Both the position numbers and the translations under genes were made by a program. 54,293 nucleotides of DNA from Euprymna scolopes (Eukaryota; Mollusca; Cephalopoda; Sepiida; Sepiolidae). This document shows, one piece after another, positions 11,121 through 21,989 of this stretch. Each line of letters starts with the position of its first letter. Positions within the stretch are counted from its first letter, which is position 1. The DNA lies in NCBI GenBank assembly GCA_024364805.1, contig CM044488.1:27278044-27332336 (forward strand). Reading direction: 5' to 3'. Under the pieces are notes generated by a model, which saw only the letters and a program-made list of their open reading frames with translations, searched no databases and was not told the origin of the DNA.

Positions 11121-12514
11121 AATATTTCTAATGTGATTTTTTTTTAGCTTAAAACATGATTATCTATACGACACAAAATGTGATTTTTTGGGTCACATTG
11201 TCCACAGTTGACTAGCCATATTTAATGAAGCTCTAGTTAGATAAACAGGGGTGCATTAAGTGAAGATAATGAACAGGAAACTATCACCAGGTAAAGTTTG
11301 GTAGAATTCAAGAAAGAAAAACAGAAAAGAGAAAAAAAGAAAGAAAAAGAAAGAGAAAAAGAAAAAACTACTACTAAACTCTCCTATAAGAATACTTTAT
11401 GCCTAATTTGGTGGAATTTGACCAATAGTTCTTTTCAATAGTACATAGCGAGACAAAGCAAACTCAATTTCAAGTCATCTACACAAAAAAAAAAAGAAAC
11501 GCCTCTGTCCCTGGTCAAAGGAAACGAATGCTTTTGGAAAGTACTTGACACTTGTTGCCCAACCTTCTTTGAAGAATAAGATTATTTTAGTAATAAGGCC
11601 ATTCAGTAATTACTCAATATCTGTTTACTGCAGTGAGCATTTTTTTAATCTTGATATACAGAGGATGGGGGGTGAAAAGAGAGAGTGAGAGACATCGACG
11701 AATTTTTCTTAATTCAAGTGATTTAATTGCTTCGTCTGTCTTCCCCACACAATAGACTTTTTGCATTTTTTTTTAAATTTGCAAAAACAAATTCAATTGG
11801 AAACGATTCATTCAAAACCAATTGAAATTTTATCCATCACTCAAATCGATTGCCTCTTCACCTTAGCCTTTTATTACGATTACATTGATTATTTTGTTGT
11901 TTCCTTTTTTTATGTCGCTACATCAAGGCATCTTCTAATGATGCCTCCAGCATTTGACACTTCCTGGCAGAGAAGGAGATCACTGTAGAGAAACAACCAT
12001 CTTTTAACATGAAAAAAAAAATCATTACTTTTATGACATACACCGACACTCAGTTTATCACCTACAACAGTCATAATTGTAGGGCACAATATGTTGACTG
12101 TCACCATATATACAACATTAGCTATATCTCCTCACTATTGCTTCATAGTTTTCTTTATTTGAATGTTTTTTGCTGCAAAGTACTATGACTTTCTTTTTAA
12201 ATACAATCTTGAAAGCTAAATTCAATTAGTAAAATATCATTTATCTATATAAGTATTTTTTGTTATTGCTTTTAAAAAACAGGACCACAAGGTCTTCAAT
12301 TTTAAGTTCTCTATTTGACATGTGTGTGGATTTGTAGTCAGACTCAAGGTCGCAATGGATTAATTTTTAACTACAAAGCATGCATAATTAAACCATAGGA
12401 AATTGATTCCAAGTGACGTGTCTTTATTCATTCTTAAAGATTTTTAGAGAAACACAATTATTATGTAGATAGTAAACATACAAGCTGCTAAAAGATGGTT
12501 AATTATGAATATCA
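11121..12514. other. Noncoding stretch
   Basis: No gene found. It contains the second 28-bp direct repeat (11117-11144), a purine-rich run at 11310-11370 (agaaagaaaaagaaag type) and short poly(A)/(T) tracts. Confidence 0.5.
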
Positions 12515-13083
12515 CCTATACTATTAATAAAATTCTAAATGTTTATTTATGTGTGTGTATATATACCAATAAAATTTTCGAACGGATGCACCGAATTAAA
12601 AAAATTTTTCTGAAAGGTGCGAGTCCCTAGACTGTCCTTATCTATATATGGTTCATAACGAACCACGCCGAGTCACACAAAAAGCCCGAAATAAAGGTTT
12701 TTGGGCCGTTTTATGCAATTGTTGAAAAGTAACCTGCCCATATCAACAGAATTTAGCATTGTCTGTATGCAGTCACGGTCACATCGTTCGGCATACGGAC
12801 AGGATAACGGCAATGGATAACACATCTGACTACAGATCAGAAGATTCTAGGTTCGAATCCTGGCAAGTTTTTAATAATTTTAACCATTTTATCCAACGTT
12901 TACTCATTATCCTTAGTATTTTTTGTTTTTTCAGTGATTTTATTTTGTGCATATGGGAATTTCCTATACTCGAGTCCACAAGGTAAGCGTTGATGGTAAG
13001 ACGATGTTAAGTATATTTGATGTTGAGTGTACTCGATTTTGTGTTTGACTCTGCGTTGTGTGCCAACGCAGCACAGCCGCTAG
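12515..13083 (+). mobile_element. Non-autonomous Helitron with captured tRNA
   Basis: The left end is CCTATACTATTAATAAAATTC, a slightly changed form of the common Helitron TCTATACTATTAATAAAA start. The right end has a perfect 7-bp hairpin, TGCGTTG at 13052-13058 and CAACGCA at 13064-13070. Thirteen bases later comes the terminus CTAG^T at 13083. No Rep/helicase ORF is present. A tRNA-Arg-like sequence lies inside at about 12795-12872. Helitrons are known to pick up host DNA; whether this segment was captured or was part of the ancestral element cannot be settled from one copy. Confidence 0.78.
12795..12872 (+). pseudogene. tRNA-Arg-like sequence (anticodon ACA)
   Basis: The anticodon arm is TCTGA (12825-12829), loop CTACAGA and TCAGA. 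The T arm is CTAGG/CCTGG around TTCGAAT, and the B box GGTTCGAATCC is at 12852-12862. The sequence is very close to a eukaryotic tRNA-Arg(ACG): 'caatggataac', 'tctgactac.gatcagaagatt' and 'taggttcgaatcctgg' all match from memory. The anticodon has become ACA through one G-to-A change. The acceptor stem is not preserved, so this is a tRNA-derived relic that may still act as a Pol III promoter. It lies within a Helitron. Confidence 0.8.
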
Positions 13084-13193
13084 TTTTCAATAAATTTCTT
13101 TATAAGTATATAGAAAGGCATTCACTGTCTATCATCATTCTGGCAGTAATGACCATACCAATCTAATGAGTTAATAACCATGCCTATATATGT

Positions 13194-13551
13194 GGGTCGT
13201 TCCAAAAGTAAAGCCTCCTATTGTTTTAGCTCAAAAAGTTGAGCTACAAAGATGGGAGTGAAACCATTAAAACAAGCGACCTTTTGTGCTACAGAATTTA
13301 TTTTTTCTACATAGTCACCACCATTCTTAATGCACTTTTGCCAGGGATTCAATAAAGCATCTATGCTTCTAACACACATCCATAACAGGAGTGGAGTCTT
13401 CCTCCATCAATATCTACAACAGAGAGTTTCATCTCTTGCATTTCATAAGAATGCATAAGTTGAGTCATCATAACATTGCAATTTGCGAATCCCCTCTGAT
13501 CGATTCGAGCAGAATAAAAAAAAATAGGCAGCATTACTTTTGGAACACCCC
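13194..13551 (-). mobile_element. Internally deleted mariner
   Basis: The terminal inverted repeats are GGTCGTTCCAAAAGTAAAGC at 13195-13214 and, inverted, GGTGTTCCAAAAGTAATGC at the 13550 end. On the minus strand the 13200-13345 part encodes a clean mariner C terminus: WQKCIKNGGDYVEKINSV, then AQKVACFNGFTPIFVAQLF, ELKQ and a stop. The rest of the ~340-aa transposase, including all catalytic residues, is missing, which explains the ~358-bp length. Such deletion derivatives can be mobilised in trans by a full copy. Target TA duplication is unclear because both flanks are altered. Confidence 0.88.
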
Positions 13552-13571
13552 TCGCATGTGTGTGTGCAGAG

Positions 13572-13573
<2 letters not shown>

Positions 13574-13618
<45 letters not shown>
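13574..13618. repeat. (TA)n microsatellite
   Basis: About 22 TA repeats directly downstream of the mariner derivative. Confidence 0.97.
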
Positions 13619-13620
<2 letters not shown>

Positions 13621-16077
13621 GTTTACCTTAACACTTTACTACAGATCCGATTGTCAGAAGTGCATCAATAACACTATGTCTATACATTTGACTACAAATA
13701 TATTACAGGATCTCGAGCACTTTGTGTGTGCAAAGTTTACTATTATGATTCAGTACTGTTCATACTTTGAAGGGGATTTTCTTAGATATGCGAATATGTA
13801 ATCGCCCGTTTATTACAAAGTATTTACTTTCAAAACGTCTAATTAAATAAAATATGTTAGATATGTATAACCCCTCTACCACACACACGTTGTTAGAAAA
13901 TGGCTACAGACTTTGCTTTATAATTGAAATATACAAGCAGCAAAGGAAGTCACTCCTTGTGGTAAAACCCCACGCCCTAATTCTGAAGGAAGAAAATGAT
14001 ATCAGTTTTATTTTTAAATACATTAATTACAACCAGATTTTTTCATCCTCCCCAAAGTAAACTAGCTCACAAGTACCAAGTATCTACATTGGTTTCTTAA
14101 GCTTACTCTTCTGCATGTCAACTAAAACATTTTTTTTTCCTTTGATTGAAATTATAATGAAACTATTTACTTGTTACTAAACAAATAACATTTATACATA
14201 AAGCAGTAGAGTTTAACCAGGTGTTGTTCGGCATATTGTGCAACTGATCCTAAGAAAAACTAGAACAACCCAACAACTACAACTGTTTGATCTTGTTTAG
14301 GAGATTCTTGGTATCTGTAGGCGTTAGGACAATAGAAATACAATAAGGGGGGGGGGGACTAAGTCTTTTTCATTTTCAGCCAGAATTACCTCCCCACCTT
14401 TTACCTCTTAGAGTTCTCGCATGGAGATGCAAGAACAAGATGAGATAGATGCTGGCAGACCAACGAAGAGATGATTTTGAATCAGGGTAAATGAAGACAT
14501 AGATATATTCCTTTCGTCATTGGTAGTTGTGACACAATAATAACAGACTAAAATTGGCAGATGTAATTTGTATCATTCTGTGTGTTGTAAATAAAATCTA
14601 TGTGAAATCAACCGAGTATCCTTATTTCTTCCACCACTGTCATTCATATGCTACACACATATTATAGTCGTCTTCAGAAAATCTTCTGCAAGGCAGTAAT
14701 AGTTATATGCCAATACCTCTGTTCATAAATATTGCTTCAAACCACTAGCAAGCTTTATTACAAGGAAATATTCCAAACCAAAATTTTATTTTATTATACA
14801 TAAAAACTGTTAATGTGAGCATCTAGATATTTACAAAACAATTCTATCAAATTTATTTTAGTAGCCAAACAAATTATGATTATTCAAAATTTGGTGAAAA
14901 CGTGCATTATTGGTCTAGAAGCCAAATATCATGCTGAACAACTAAAAATGCAGAAAATTCTAACAAATCTAATGTCTGTGAGAAATGAATTATAATGGAA
15001 ACAAATCAGCCACAACATTAGACAAAATCCATTTACCCGTTGAAAGAATTGCAAAAATCACAACTTTTAACTTTTCATATAACATTCATAGTTCATTAGT
15101 GAACAAATGAGATTTTTTGGATATTTTTTAAAGACAGCTTAAAACCCTGTATTAAACCCACCATATTGATGAATGGCCCATTTTTATTCAAGATTGGAAT
15201 ATGCATAAACAAACATATCATGTGCAATAAATCGAAAAAACATTTTACATACGTAAAATACAAACAGCCTGTCACCAAAAATAGTAATTTAACTAGACTG
15301 GAAAAAAAAACTATTACTGAAACAAATAGGAGTTGTATATTTATACATTTTAAAAGATACATTTTGTTTGCATCAGAATTTTATCGTTGTAATCCAATAA
15401 AACACCACACGTTTAAATTGAAAGAAATGTCATTACATTTACCAGTTTTCACACATCAGCTGGTTTGTGATACACATTAGAAGAATAAAAATTGAAAATT
15501 TAGTACTTATCAAGTTTACAACCTAATCTCTGGAAACTTCGCATCAGTATCTTTCAGTAAGTTACATTAGTAACCAAAAGATACAGAAGTGAAGATCCAC
15601 AAATGATTAATTCAAACAGTGGTGTTCACCTCCCCTGTTCCCCATATTAAGAATGGTGTTCTATATAGAAAGAAATTCCAAGCATAGGGATTTCACATTG
15701 ACATAGCATGTTGAAAGTCATCTTTGGCTTAAAAATTTTTTCTTGATTCTATGAATTTCATAGTTTCATTGAAAGTTGTCTTCTGACAGCTGAACATCTC
15801 CCAACTGCTTATGTAATCTGTCAGAAGATGCTGAAGCAAAATTGCTAGAGATTGGGCCATCAACTGGGTAAGTACCGACTTCTATCAACATGTTTTATAT
15901 TTGCTGAACCTGAGGAGCATGTTTGAATGACATCGGACTAAAACATCTTTGGATAGACAAACCTGTTCATTCATCCATCACTTATCGCAACAACTTTTCA
16001 AAAATCAATTCCAAGAAATTTGTACATAATATTTAGTCAAATGTATTACGTTTGTTTAATTGTCAAATCAGCAGAAG
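13619..16077. other. Noncoding stretch
   Basis: I see no gene. A G10 run occurs at 14347-14357. Around 14560-14620 the text 'gtaaataaaatctatgtg' contains a polyadenylation-like AATAAA, but there is no coding sequence upstream to go with it. Open frames at 15096-15480 overlap on both strands and resemble nothing I know. Confidence 0.5.
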
Positions 16078-16260
16078 AGAAAAGAGGAAAACGGTAGGAA
16101 AAGAAAGAATCCACAGGCGACAGAGGATACAGTCCACCCCTGCCACGCCACATCATCCTTACCACTGATTACATCTGCAGCAATGGCCAATGAAGCTGCA
16201 AATCCAACTGGAGTGTATAGCCACAACAGATGCTGTAGTGCACCAAACTAGGTGCAGAAT
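16078..16260 (+). pseudogene. Possible LINE C-terminal knuckle relic
   Basis: The DNA reads as a basic stretch (RKRKNPQATEDTVHPCHAT), followed in a neighbouring frame by YICSNGQ, then CKSN and, in a third frame, YSHNRCC. Many invertebrate LINE ORFs end with a C-x2-C-x3-C-x-S-x-I-G-x2-S-H-x-R pattern, and this looks like a decayed version on the plus strand. The similarity is short and spread over three frames, so the call is tentative. Confidence 0.3.
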
Positions 16261-16468
16261 GCCATTGTCTCATAGGACAGAAGGTTGCAATCATCACTTT
16301 AGATTTATAGCATATCAACCATTTTTTGGTTATTTAATACCAAATCCAGGAATTTTGGACAAAGTTTTTATGCGTCAAGTTTTATACATCTTTGAAATAT
16401 TTATTTATATTGTTTGGTTTGATTGTTTTGTAGAAGAAAATTGTTGCTGTTTTTTACTTTGAAGAACA

Positions 16469-16620
16469 TGATTGGGTTTCGCAAAGTGAACAGAAAAACA
16501 ACATCAATGTTTAGTGCATTTTTGGTCAGAAAGCCAGCATCTCCAGACAGCCTGATCCGTTAGCACCAGATACTTTGACAGATATTACCAGTCCAAGTCA
16601 AAGTGAACCTGGGAGCAATA
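16469..16620 (+). other. Possible exon or transposase N-terminal scrap with splice donor
   Basis: One frame gives FRKVNRKTTSMFSAF...VRKPASP. An overlapping frame gives QPDPLAPDTLTDITSPSQS then EPGSN, and then a strong donor-like GTAAGTAG begins at about 16619. The polar, Ser/Pro-rich composition is more protein-like than the surroundings and recalls the N-terminal linker of hAT/ZMYM-type proteins. I cannot identify it. A frame change in the middle argues that it is dead if it was ever an exon. Confidence 0.22.
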
Positions 16621-18183
16621 GTAAGTAGCGACTACATATTCCCCACAGTTGGATATCTTTTAAAAATCATACCCAGGACCTCCTTAAAGTAGGGGAAAAA
16701 GAAAGAGATAGAGAATTGCTTTTTGCTTTGCAGAAAGCGATTGAATTTTGCAGAGGGAAAGAGAAAAAAAATCAATCTTTGGTGCATTTGATTCATGAAG
16801 CTGATATCTGGTAATACAAGAATAATATTGAGGAATCGAAACTACAGTAAAGTAATTAGAATAAGTCAAATTAATATTTTTACTGTAACGTCTAGATTTA
16901 CCTTACAAGATGTACTTGCAGAACTCCAATTAGGCTAACGGCTGAAAGGAATATGTTTTGCATGACACCAAGTATGATGTAGTCACTCAAACACTGCACT
17001 TTTATATATTAACTATAAGGGATAACCAGAAATTGTTCATGACATTTTGTCTTCTATTAAAATATACTTTTACTTACAAAAATTCCAAATTCCCTCTACA
17101 AAATTCTGAATTGTTCATGTTAGATCATTCATTTTGTAAGCATGGAAAAAAAAATGATACGAGAATATGATGAATGTATGTGAGTTCAAAGACAAGCTTA
17201 GATCGGACGACCTCAAAGGAAGATATTTTTGTTTAAATGTTAAGACAATTACAAAATATGAAGTTTCGTTTCACAAGAAAAAAATGTATTTTTCTCATTT
17301 TTAATCTTTGAATTCTGTAGCATTTGCGTCATTTTTATCACAAGTAGATGACCACTTTTAATCAAGAAAAACAAAAGTTGATTCATAAAAAAACTTGACT
17401 TAACGGAAACCTTCAGGCTTAATCTTATAAAAAATAATATAACAATTACTTTTTTTTATTCATTTTATTTCAGTTTTGGTTTCATCCTCTAAGGAACATA
17501 TTACAACATCATACGAAAATCAATCAATTACATGGTGTGATCAAAAGTGATCAATCGGCATGATCAAATAATTTACTTCGATAATATAAAAATTATTTTC
17601 AAGTCTGATTAGTAACATATTGTCCTTAATGACTTGGCCACAGTAAGTTATTGATTATATTGATTGAGAGACAGAAAGAGTGAGAATGTCTTCTGAAAAC
17701 AAGAACAATTCTGAAATCCATCCAATTGATTGCAATAAAAACATTTATGTGACCTTCAAGTAAAAGATAATGACAACGTGTCTATTCAAAACTCGCCATT
17801 TTGAGAAAGAAAACATGCAGAAAGATCCATGTAGATTACAAAAAATAAAAAAATTTAATGCACAAATAGAATAGAATTTCCAAGAAAGAGAAGATGCCAA
17901 CGTTAAAACCAGAAAGTGAAAAATGAGGGTAACAAAATTATAAAAATAATTCTAAATAAAGAATATTTTAAAAAAATGAATAAATAATAAAAAAAAATAA
18001 ATGGAAAATTCGATTGAAAAAGTTTTTAATCTATAATTATTCGATATTATTAAAAAAAGAAAATGAAATTAATTACTTAATTTTAAAAAATGCAATATTA
18101 GGGAAGAAAATCACTCTTCCAAGTAAAAAAATTAAAATATCTAAGTTTCAAAAGATGCTCATAAAAAAAAAATTATATATATG
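16621..18183. other. Noncoding stretch
   Basis: No gene or mobile element recognised. Very A-rich near 17820-18060. Confidence 0.5.
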
Positions 18184-18299
18184 TATCCGTTCACATACAC
18201 CTTACACGATAAAGCTAGAACCCAGAATTAGATGCAATTGCTCGATTCTATCTAATTCTGGGTTCTAGCTTTATCGTGAAAGATATATGTGAACGGGTA
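18184..18299. repeat. Near-perfect 50-bp-arm palindrome
   Basis: The left arm 18184-18233 and right arm 18250-18299 are reverse complements with only a few mismatches. The inner ~35 bp (CACGATAAAGCTAGAACCCA then GAATTAGAT) is perfect. The 16-base centre, gcaattgctcgattct, is the same as the sequence just before the N gap at 18714-18729. The right arm therefore looks like the 3' tail of the SINE at 18574, and the left arm is an inverted copy of it. Confidence 0.92.
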
Positions 18300-18573
18300 T
18301 TTATATATCTATCTATAATCTCCTCTTAATGTCTAATATGTGTAGAAAAAGTGGTTCATCCTTCGTAGGGACGTGATGTCCCTCAACAAATAGGTTGTTC
18401 CGAAATCGTGTCTGGGGAGTCGGCTAATGTTTGTAGATGTGATATCTACCGCCTGCATACCAGCAGTAACTATCTTAGTTGTATAGGACGTGTTGCTTGT
18501 CATATCAAGCTTGTCAATGTAGAACTGGATAAAAATATAAGAATTTAAAAATCAAGGCATAGCCAAATAGATT
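18300..18573. other. Unassigned segment between palindrome and SINE
   Basis: This stretch of moderate GC ('gtagggacgtgatgtccctc', 'ctgcataccagcagtaac') is unlike the AT-rich surroundings. It reads in no long frame. It may be part of an older repeat; I do not recognise it. Confidence 0.4.
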
Positions 18574-18739
18574 GCGCCGTGGCCCATATGGTTAGGTCGT
18601 CATTGCACACTTCATGCATGCGACGACCTGGGTTCGCGCCTATGTCGGAGCACATCACTGATGAGATGCAGTACATCGAAACTCACTTTGAGTCTAACAT
18701 TGTCCGTTGTCAATGCAATTGCTCGATTCTATTTAATTC
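18574..18739 (+). mobile_element. tRNA-derived SINE with an embedded hammerhead
   Basis: The head is tRNA-like. A Pol III A box TGGCCCATATGG lies at 18580-18591 and a B box GGGTTCGCGCC at 18630-18640, with paired GTCG/CGAC-type arms between them. It is followed by a hammerhead ribozyme (18646-18706), and then by a tail containing gcaattgctcgattctatt. The element is interrupted by the 100-N gap at 18740. The tail motif also forms the centre and right arm of the palindrome at 18184-18299, so that palindrome probably contains a second tail copy. The layout of Pol III boxes plus hammerhead resembles the Schistosoma Sm-alpha SINE-like family. Confidence 0.8.
18646..18706 (+). ncRNA. Type I-like hammerhead ribozyme
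   Basis: All core bases are present. CTGATGA is at 18658-18664. Stem II is GATG/CATC with loop CAGTA (18665-18677). GAAA is at 18678-18681. Stem III is ACTCA/TGAGT around CTT. Cleavage would follow the C of GTC at 18694. The A15.1-U16.1 pair and the G10.1-C11.1 closing pair are intact. Stem I is the weak part: an outer CGGA/TCCG helix (18646-18649 with 18703-18706) encloses two 8-base strands that pair only partly. Its position directly after Pol III boxes fits a self-processing SINE transcript. Whether it cleaves is unknown. Confidence 0.85.
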
Positions 18740-18839
18740 NNNNNNNNNNNNNNNNNNNNNNNNNNNNNNNNNNNNNNNNNNNNNNNNNNNNNNNNNNNNN
18801 NNNNNNNNNNNNNNNNNNNNNNNNNNNNNNNNNNNNNNN
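18740..18839. other. Assembly gap, 100 N
   Basis: Exactly 100 N, a conventional gap of unknown size. It begins inside the SINE tail at the point where the palindrome copy would enter its inverted arm, and ends in a poly(A) run. Confidence 1.
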
Positions 18840-21800
18840 AAAAAAAAAAAAAACTAATCCCAAAATTCTTTCAGATTAACAAGACAAGAAACAGGGTTCA
18901 AAACAAAAGTGAAAACTGAAAATAAATCTTTGTATTTCCATGCATCCTCCATCCCATTAAACTAGGACAAAATTAATCAAAGTGTTTTTTTGTTTTTTGT
19001 TTTTCGGGAAGGGGAGAGGAATATTTTTAATCAAGTTTCAGACCCCCTCTTCCCTCCCCCCAAAAATGTATGTATAGCCCCGTTGACATTTATTCACGCA
19101 AGATAGGCAATAAACCCACCCTTTCTCTCCGTAATGCTTAATGAAGATAATGCTTAGGAGGATCGTTCCTGAGACTAAACAGATATTACACTCGTATCCT
19201 AGATAGAATAAGAGTTTAATTTTCAACATAGATAACTTAAATTTTAGAAATAATTTAAATTTTTTAAAAATTTTGTGAAGTGATATAATGAAGATATGAT
19301 TAAAGAGAAGTTTTTAAGTTTTTTTAATTGAGTTTTGTTCTGACCTTGACTAGAGTAATTTGGTCATTTTAATAAAGAATCCATTGAACCAAGATACATT
19401 TTTTGTTAATATTTTATTCCATTAATTTACTATCAAACAATGCTGGGTACTTAAAAAGAAAAAAAAAATTTAATTATTTCGAATATTCTTTTACAGCAGA
19501 CAATGACAAAGGATGCAAATTTACCAATGCAAAATAAAATGAAATTAAAAGAATGATTCTGAAACAGAAGAAAACAACGACCCAGATCCATGCTAGAAGT
19601 GCAGCAAAAAAAAAAAAAATGTAAATTGATAAAGTTGCACATTTCTCACTGACTATATCAAATTCAATAGAATGTTCAAGAATGTAGTGGGTGATATCTT
19701 GAAATGTTATGTCCGTTCTTCATTACAGCTCTGTCTATTTGGCGTTGCCTGGTAGTGTTCTTTTCTTTATTTAAAGTAATTTTTACTTTTGTAGTCGGTA
19801 TTTGGTTTTTAAAAAATGTGTATTAAATGCTTTCATAATAAAAAGCACAAAAATATAAAAACATTGAAGTACAAGTTTATTCTTTATGCATAAAACAAAG
19901 CATGAGCATAACAGTTTCATAAACTAAGAAAAAAAAGAATCAAAATCTTTGTAAAAAGAGGAAAATTGGAAGCAATTAAAATAATTTCATTTTGTTTGGT
20001 TTTATTTAAAACAAAGATTTGTTTTTATCAAAATATTATTTCTTTCGTCTTTGTTTTTTAGTTATTTTTTTGTAAAAGTAAATTAACAAGCAAGAGGCGT
20101 AGATGGATTAAAATGAAAAAAGTTTGGAAATGTTTTATAATTTTTACTTATAACGAAAAATAAAATGAAAAATGATAAGTAAAATGAAAGTATTTTCAAA
20201 AAGAAAATTACAAAGCCATTTTATAATTTCTTCTTTGTAACAAAAGCAACAATTTTATTGGGTAATGAAGAAAGATTGGCCAATCGAAAAGATTCGTGTA
20301 TACAGAGTCATTATGGTGGATGTCAGGAAGAGTCTTTTACTGGAACAATTATTGGATCGAATAGAATAGAGGATGTCATTTTCTAAAATAAGTGTAGAAA
20401 TTGACAACATACAAATGGATAACGAAAATAAAAAAAATAGATCCAACAAAAGTGGTACATATTGAAAAAGTGATAAAAAGACATATGCAAGTAAATAAAG
20501 GTCTTGTTTTATTTCTATTTTTTTTATTTTTATTACCAAGAAAAAAGTGAATTAAAATAAAAGACATAAAAATGTCTAAATAAATAAATGTATATAGATA
20601 AATGAAACAAAAAGTCTTTAAAATCTCAAACAAAAATTGATGTGCATGGAAAGAGTTGAAATACATATCTAAGTTACATAAACTTTTTTTTTTTTTAAAT
20701 CACTGACAAGAATGCTTCAGTGATATTATGGCAAGTGTAGCAGAACAAAGAATGTGAAAAAGAACGAAACGAAAAAAGAGCGGCAAGTAAGAATTACCCA
20801 GGGCGATTCCCTTCTTGGCCTAACAGGCATCTTTCAAGAAAGGAAAAGAACTGAAATAATAAAATGGAGGAAATATCAGAAAAGCATCCTGGGGAGAAAT
20901 TTAGACAAAAAAGTTAAATTTTACAAATAACTAAATTGGACTCTTTCTGAATAAGCTTACCATACGACCTGGGTAGTAGTAAATAATTACCTTGGAGAAT
21001 ACAGGACTTGATATGGCTATCATCTTGGATGTGTTAAGTAGAGTTGGGTGGTGTATGAAATTTAATTTTGTGTTTTGTTTTGTTTTTTCTTGATACCTTC
21101 GTTTCCAGGGGGCGGGGTCATTTTTTAAGAAACCATTTATTCTCTTGTGATGGCGAAGTTTCCACATTTTGTTGAATTCTGCCTTGATTTCAATAAGGAG
21201 GTGGTCAATTTGTGATTTAATTATTCTCATTTAACTCGTAGTTAACTGCTGAAATAAAACCCTATGTTTAGTTCATTTTATTCTCAGCGGTTAACTTAAA
21301 ACAATGCCTATGACAGATTTAAAAGATTCCGTGAATATAACTACTTAGAACTGAACAAAAATTCTAATATTAAATAGTTTAAACTCATCAAACCTTATTT
21401 ACAAGGTGGAACGATAAAATTGTCGCCCTAGAAGATATGATTCCATTTCCATTTGATGAAAACTGGTTTTCTTTTTCGTTGCAGACCATCTACTAGTTGG
21501 CCAGTTGCGTACAAATCCCAAGAGCGATAGGAGCCTTCTATCATGTCTGAAAGTGACAATGTTCAACAAGCGATATTGGAGATGCACCACTTTACAACTC
21601 ATACTCTCTACCAATCCAAGTTATGACAAGAGGACCATTGCCAGCACCCTCAAAATGCAAATGGTTCAACACTTGAGAGCACAGCTCAAAATTTCTGGTC
21701 TTTGGTGTGGTTTCAAGTGAGACCACATCATGCCACCTCACATCTTCAAAGCTCTAACAATTTAAATGGAAATCCATCTTTTCTGGACTGACAAAAAAAA

Positions 21801-21989
21801 GAAAAGAAAATGCAATAAAACAAAAAACTTTCATTGTTGTCCCCGTCTAAAATTTCTATTTGGGAACAGTTTTTTTTTTCTTTAAAATATTGTTAAACTC
21901 CAAATTCCCAGATCATAAATATTAATTTCTGTCATTACTAACTAGCAGAGTGTTATCACTGTTGCCCAAATAAAGAATCTATCAGGCAC
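18840..21989. other. Noncoding stretch
   Basis: Poly(A) after the gap, then AT-rich DNA with many T and A runs. I see no gene. At 21400-21780 a segment of higher complexity begins 'aaggtggaacgataaaattg' and carries overlapping open frames on both strands (71 aa each). It may be part of an old transposon, but I could not place it in a family. Confidence 0.45.

Noticed and set aside
12795-12872. Functional tRNA gene
   Set aside because: The acceptor stem is not preserved and the anticodon has changed from ACG to ACA; it lies within a Helitron.
20255-20666. Overlapping minus-strand open frames with hydrophobic translations
   Set aside because: The Phe/Ile/Leu-rich translations reflect A/T-rich DNA. 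No start context, homology or partner exon was seen.
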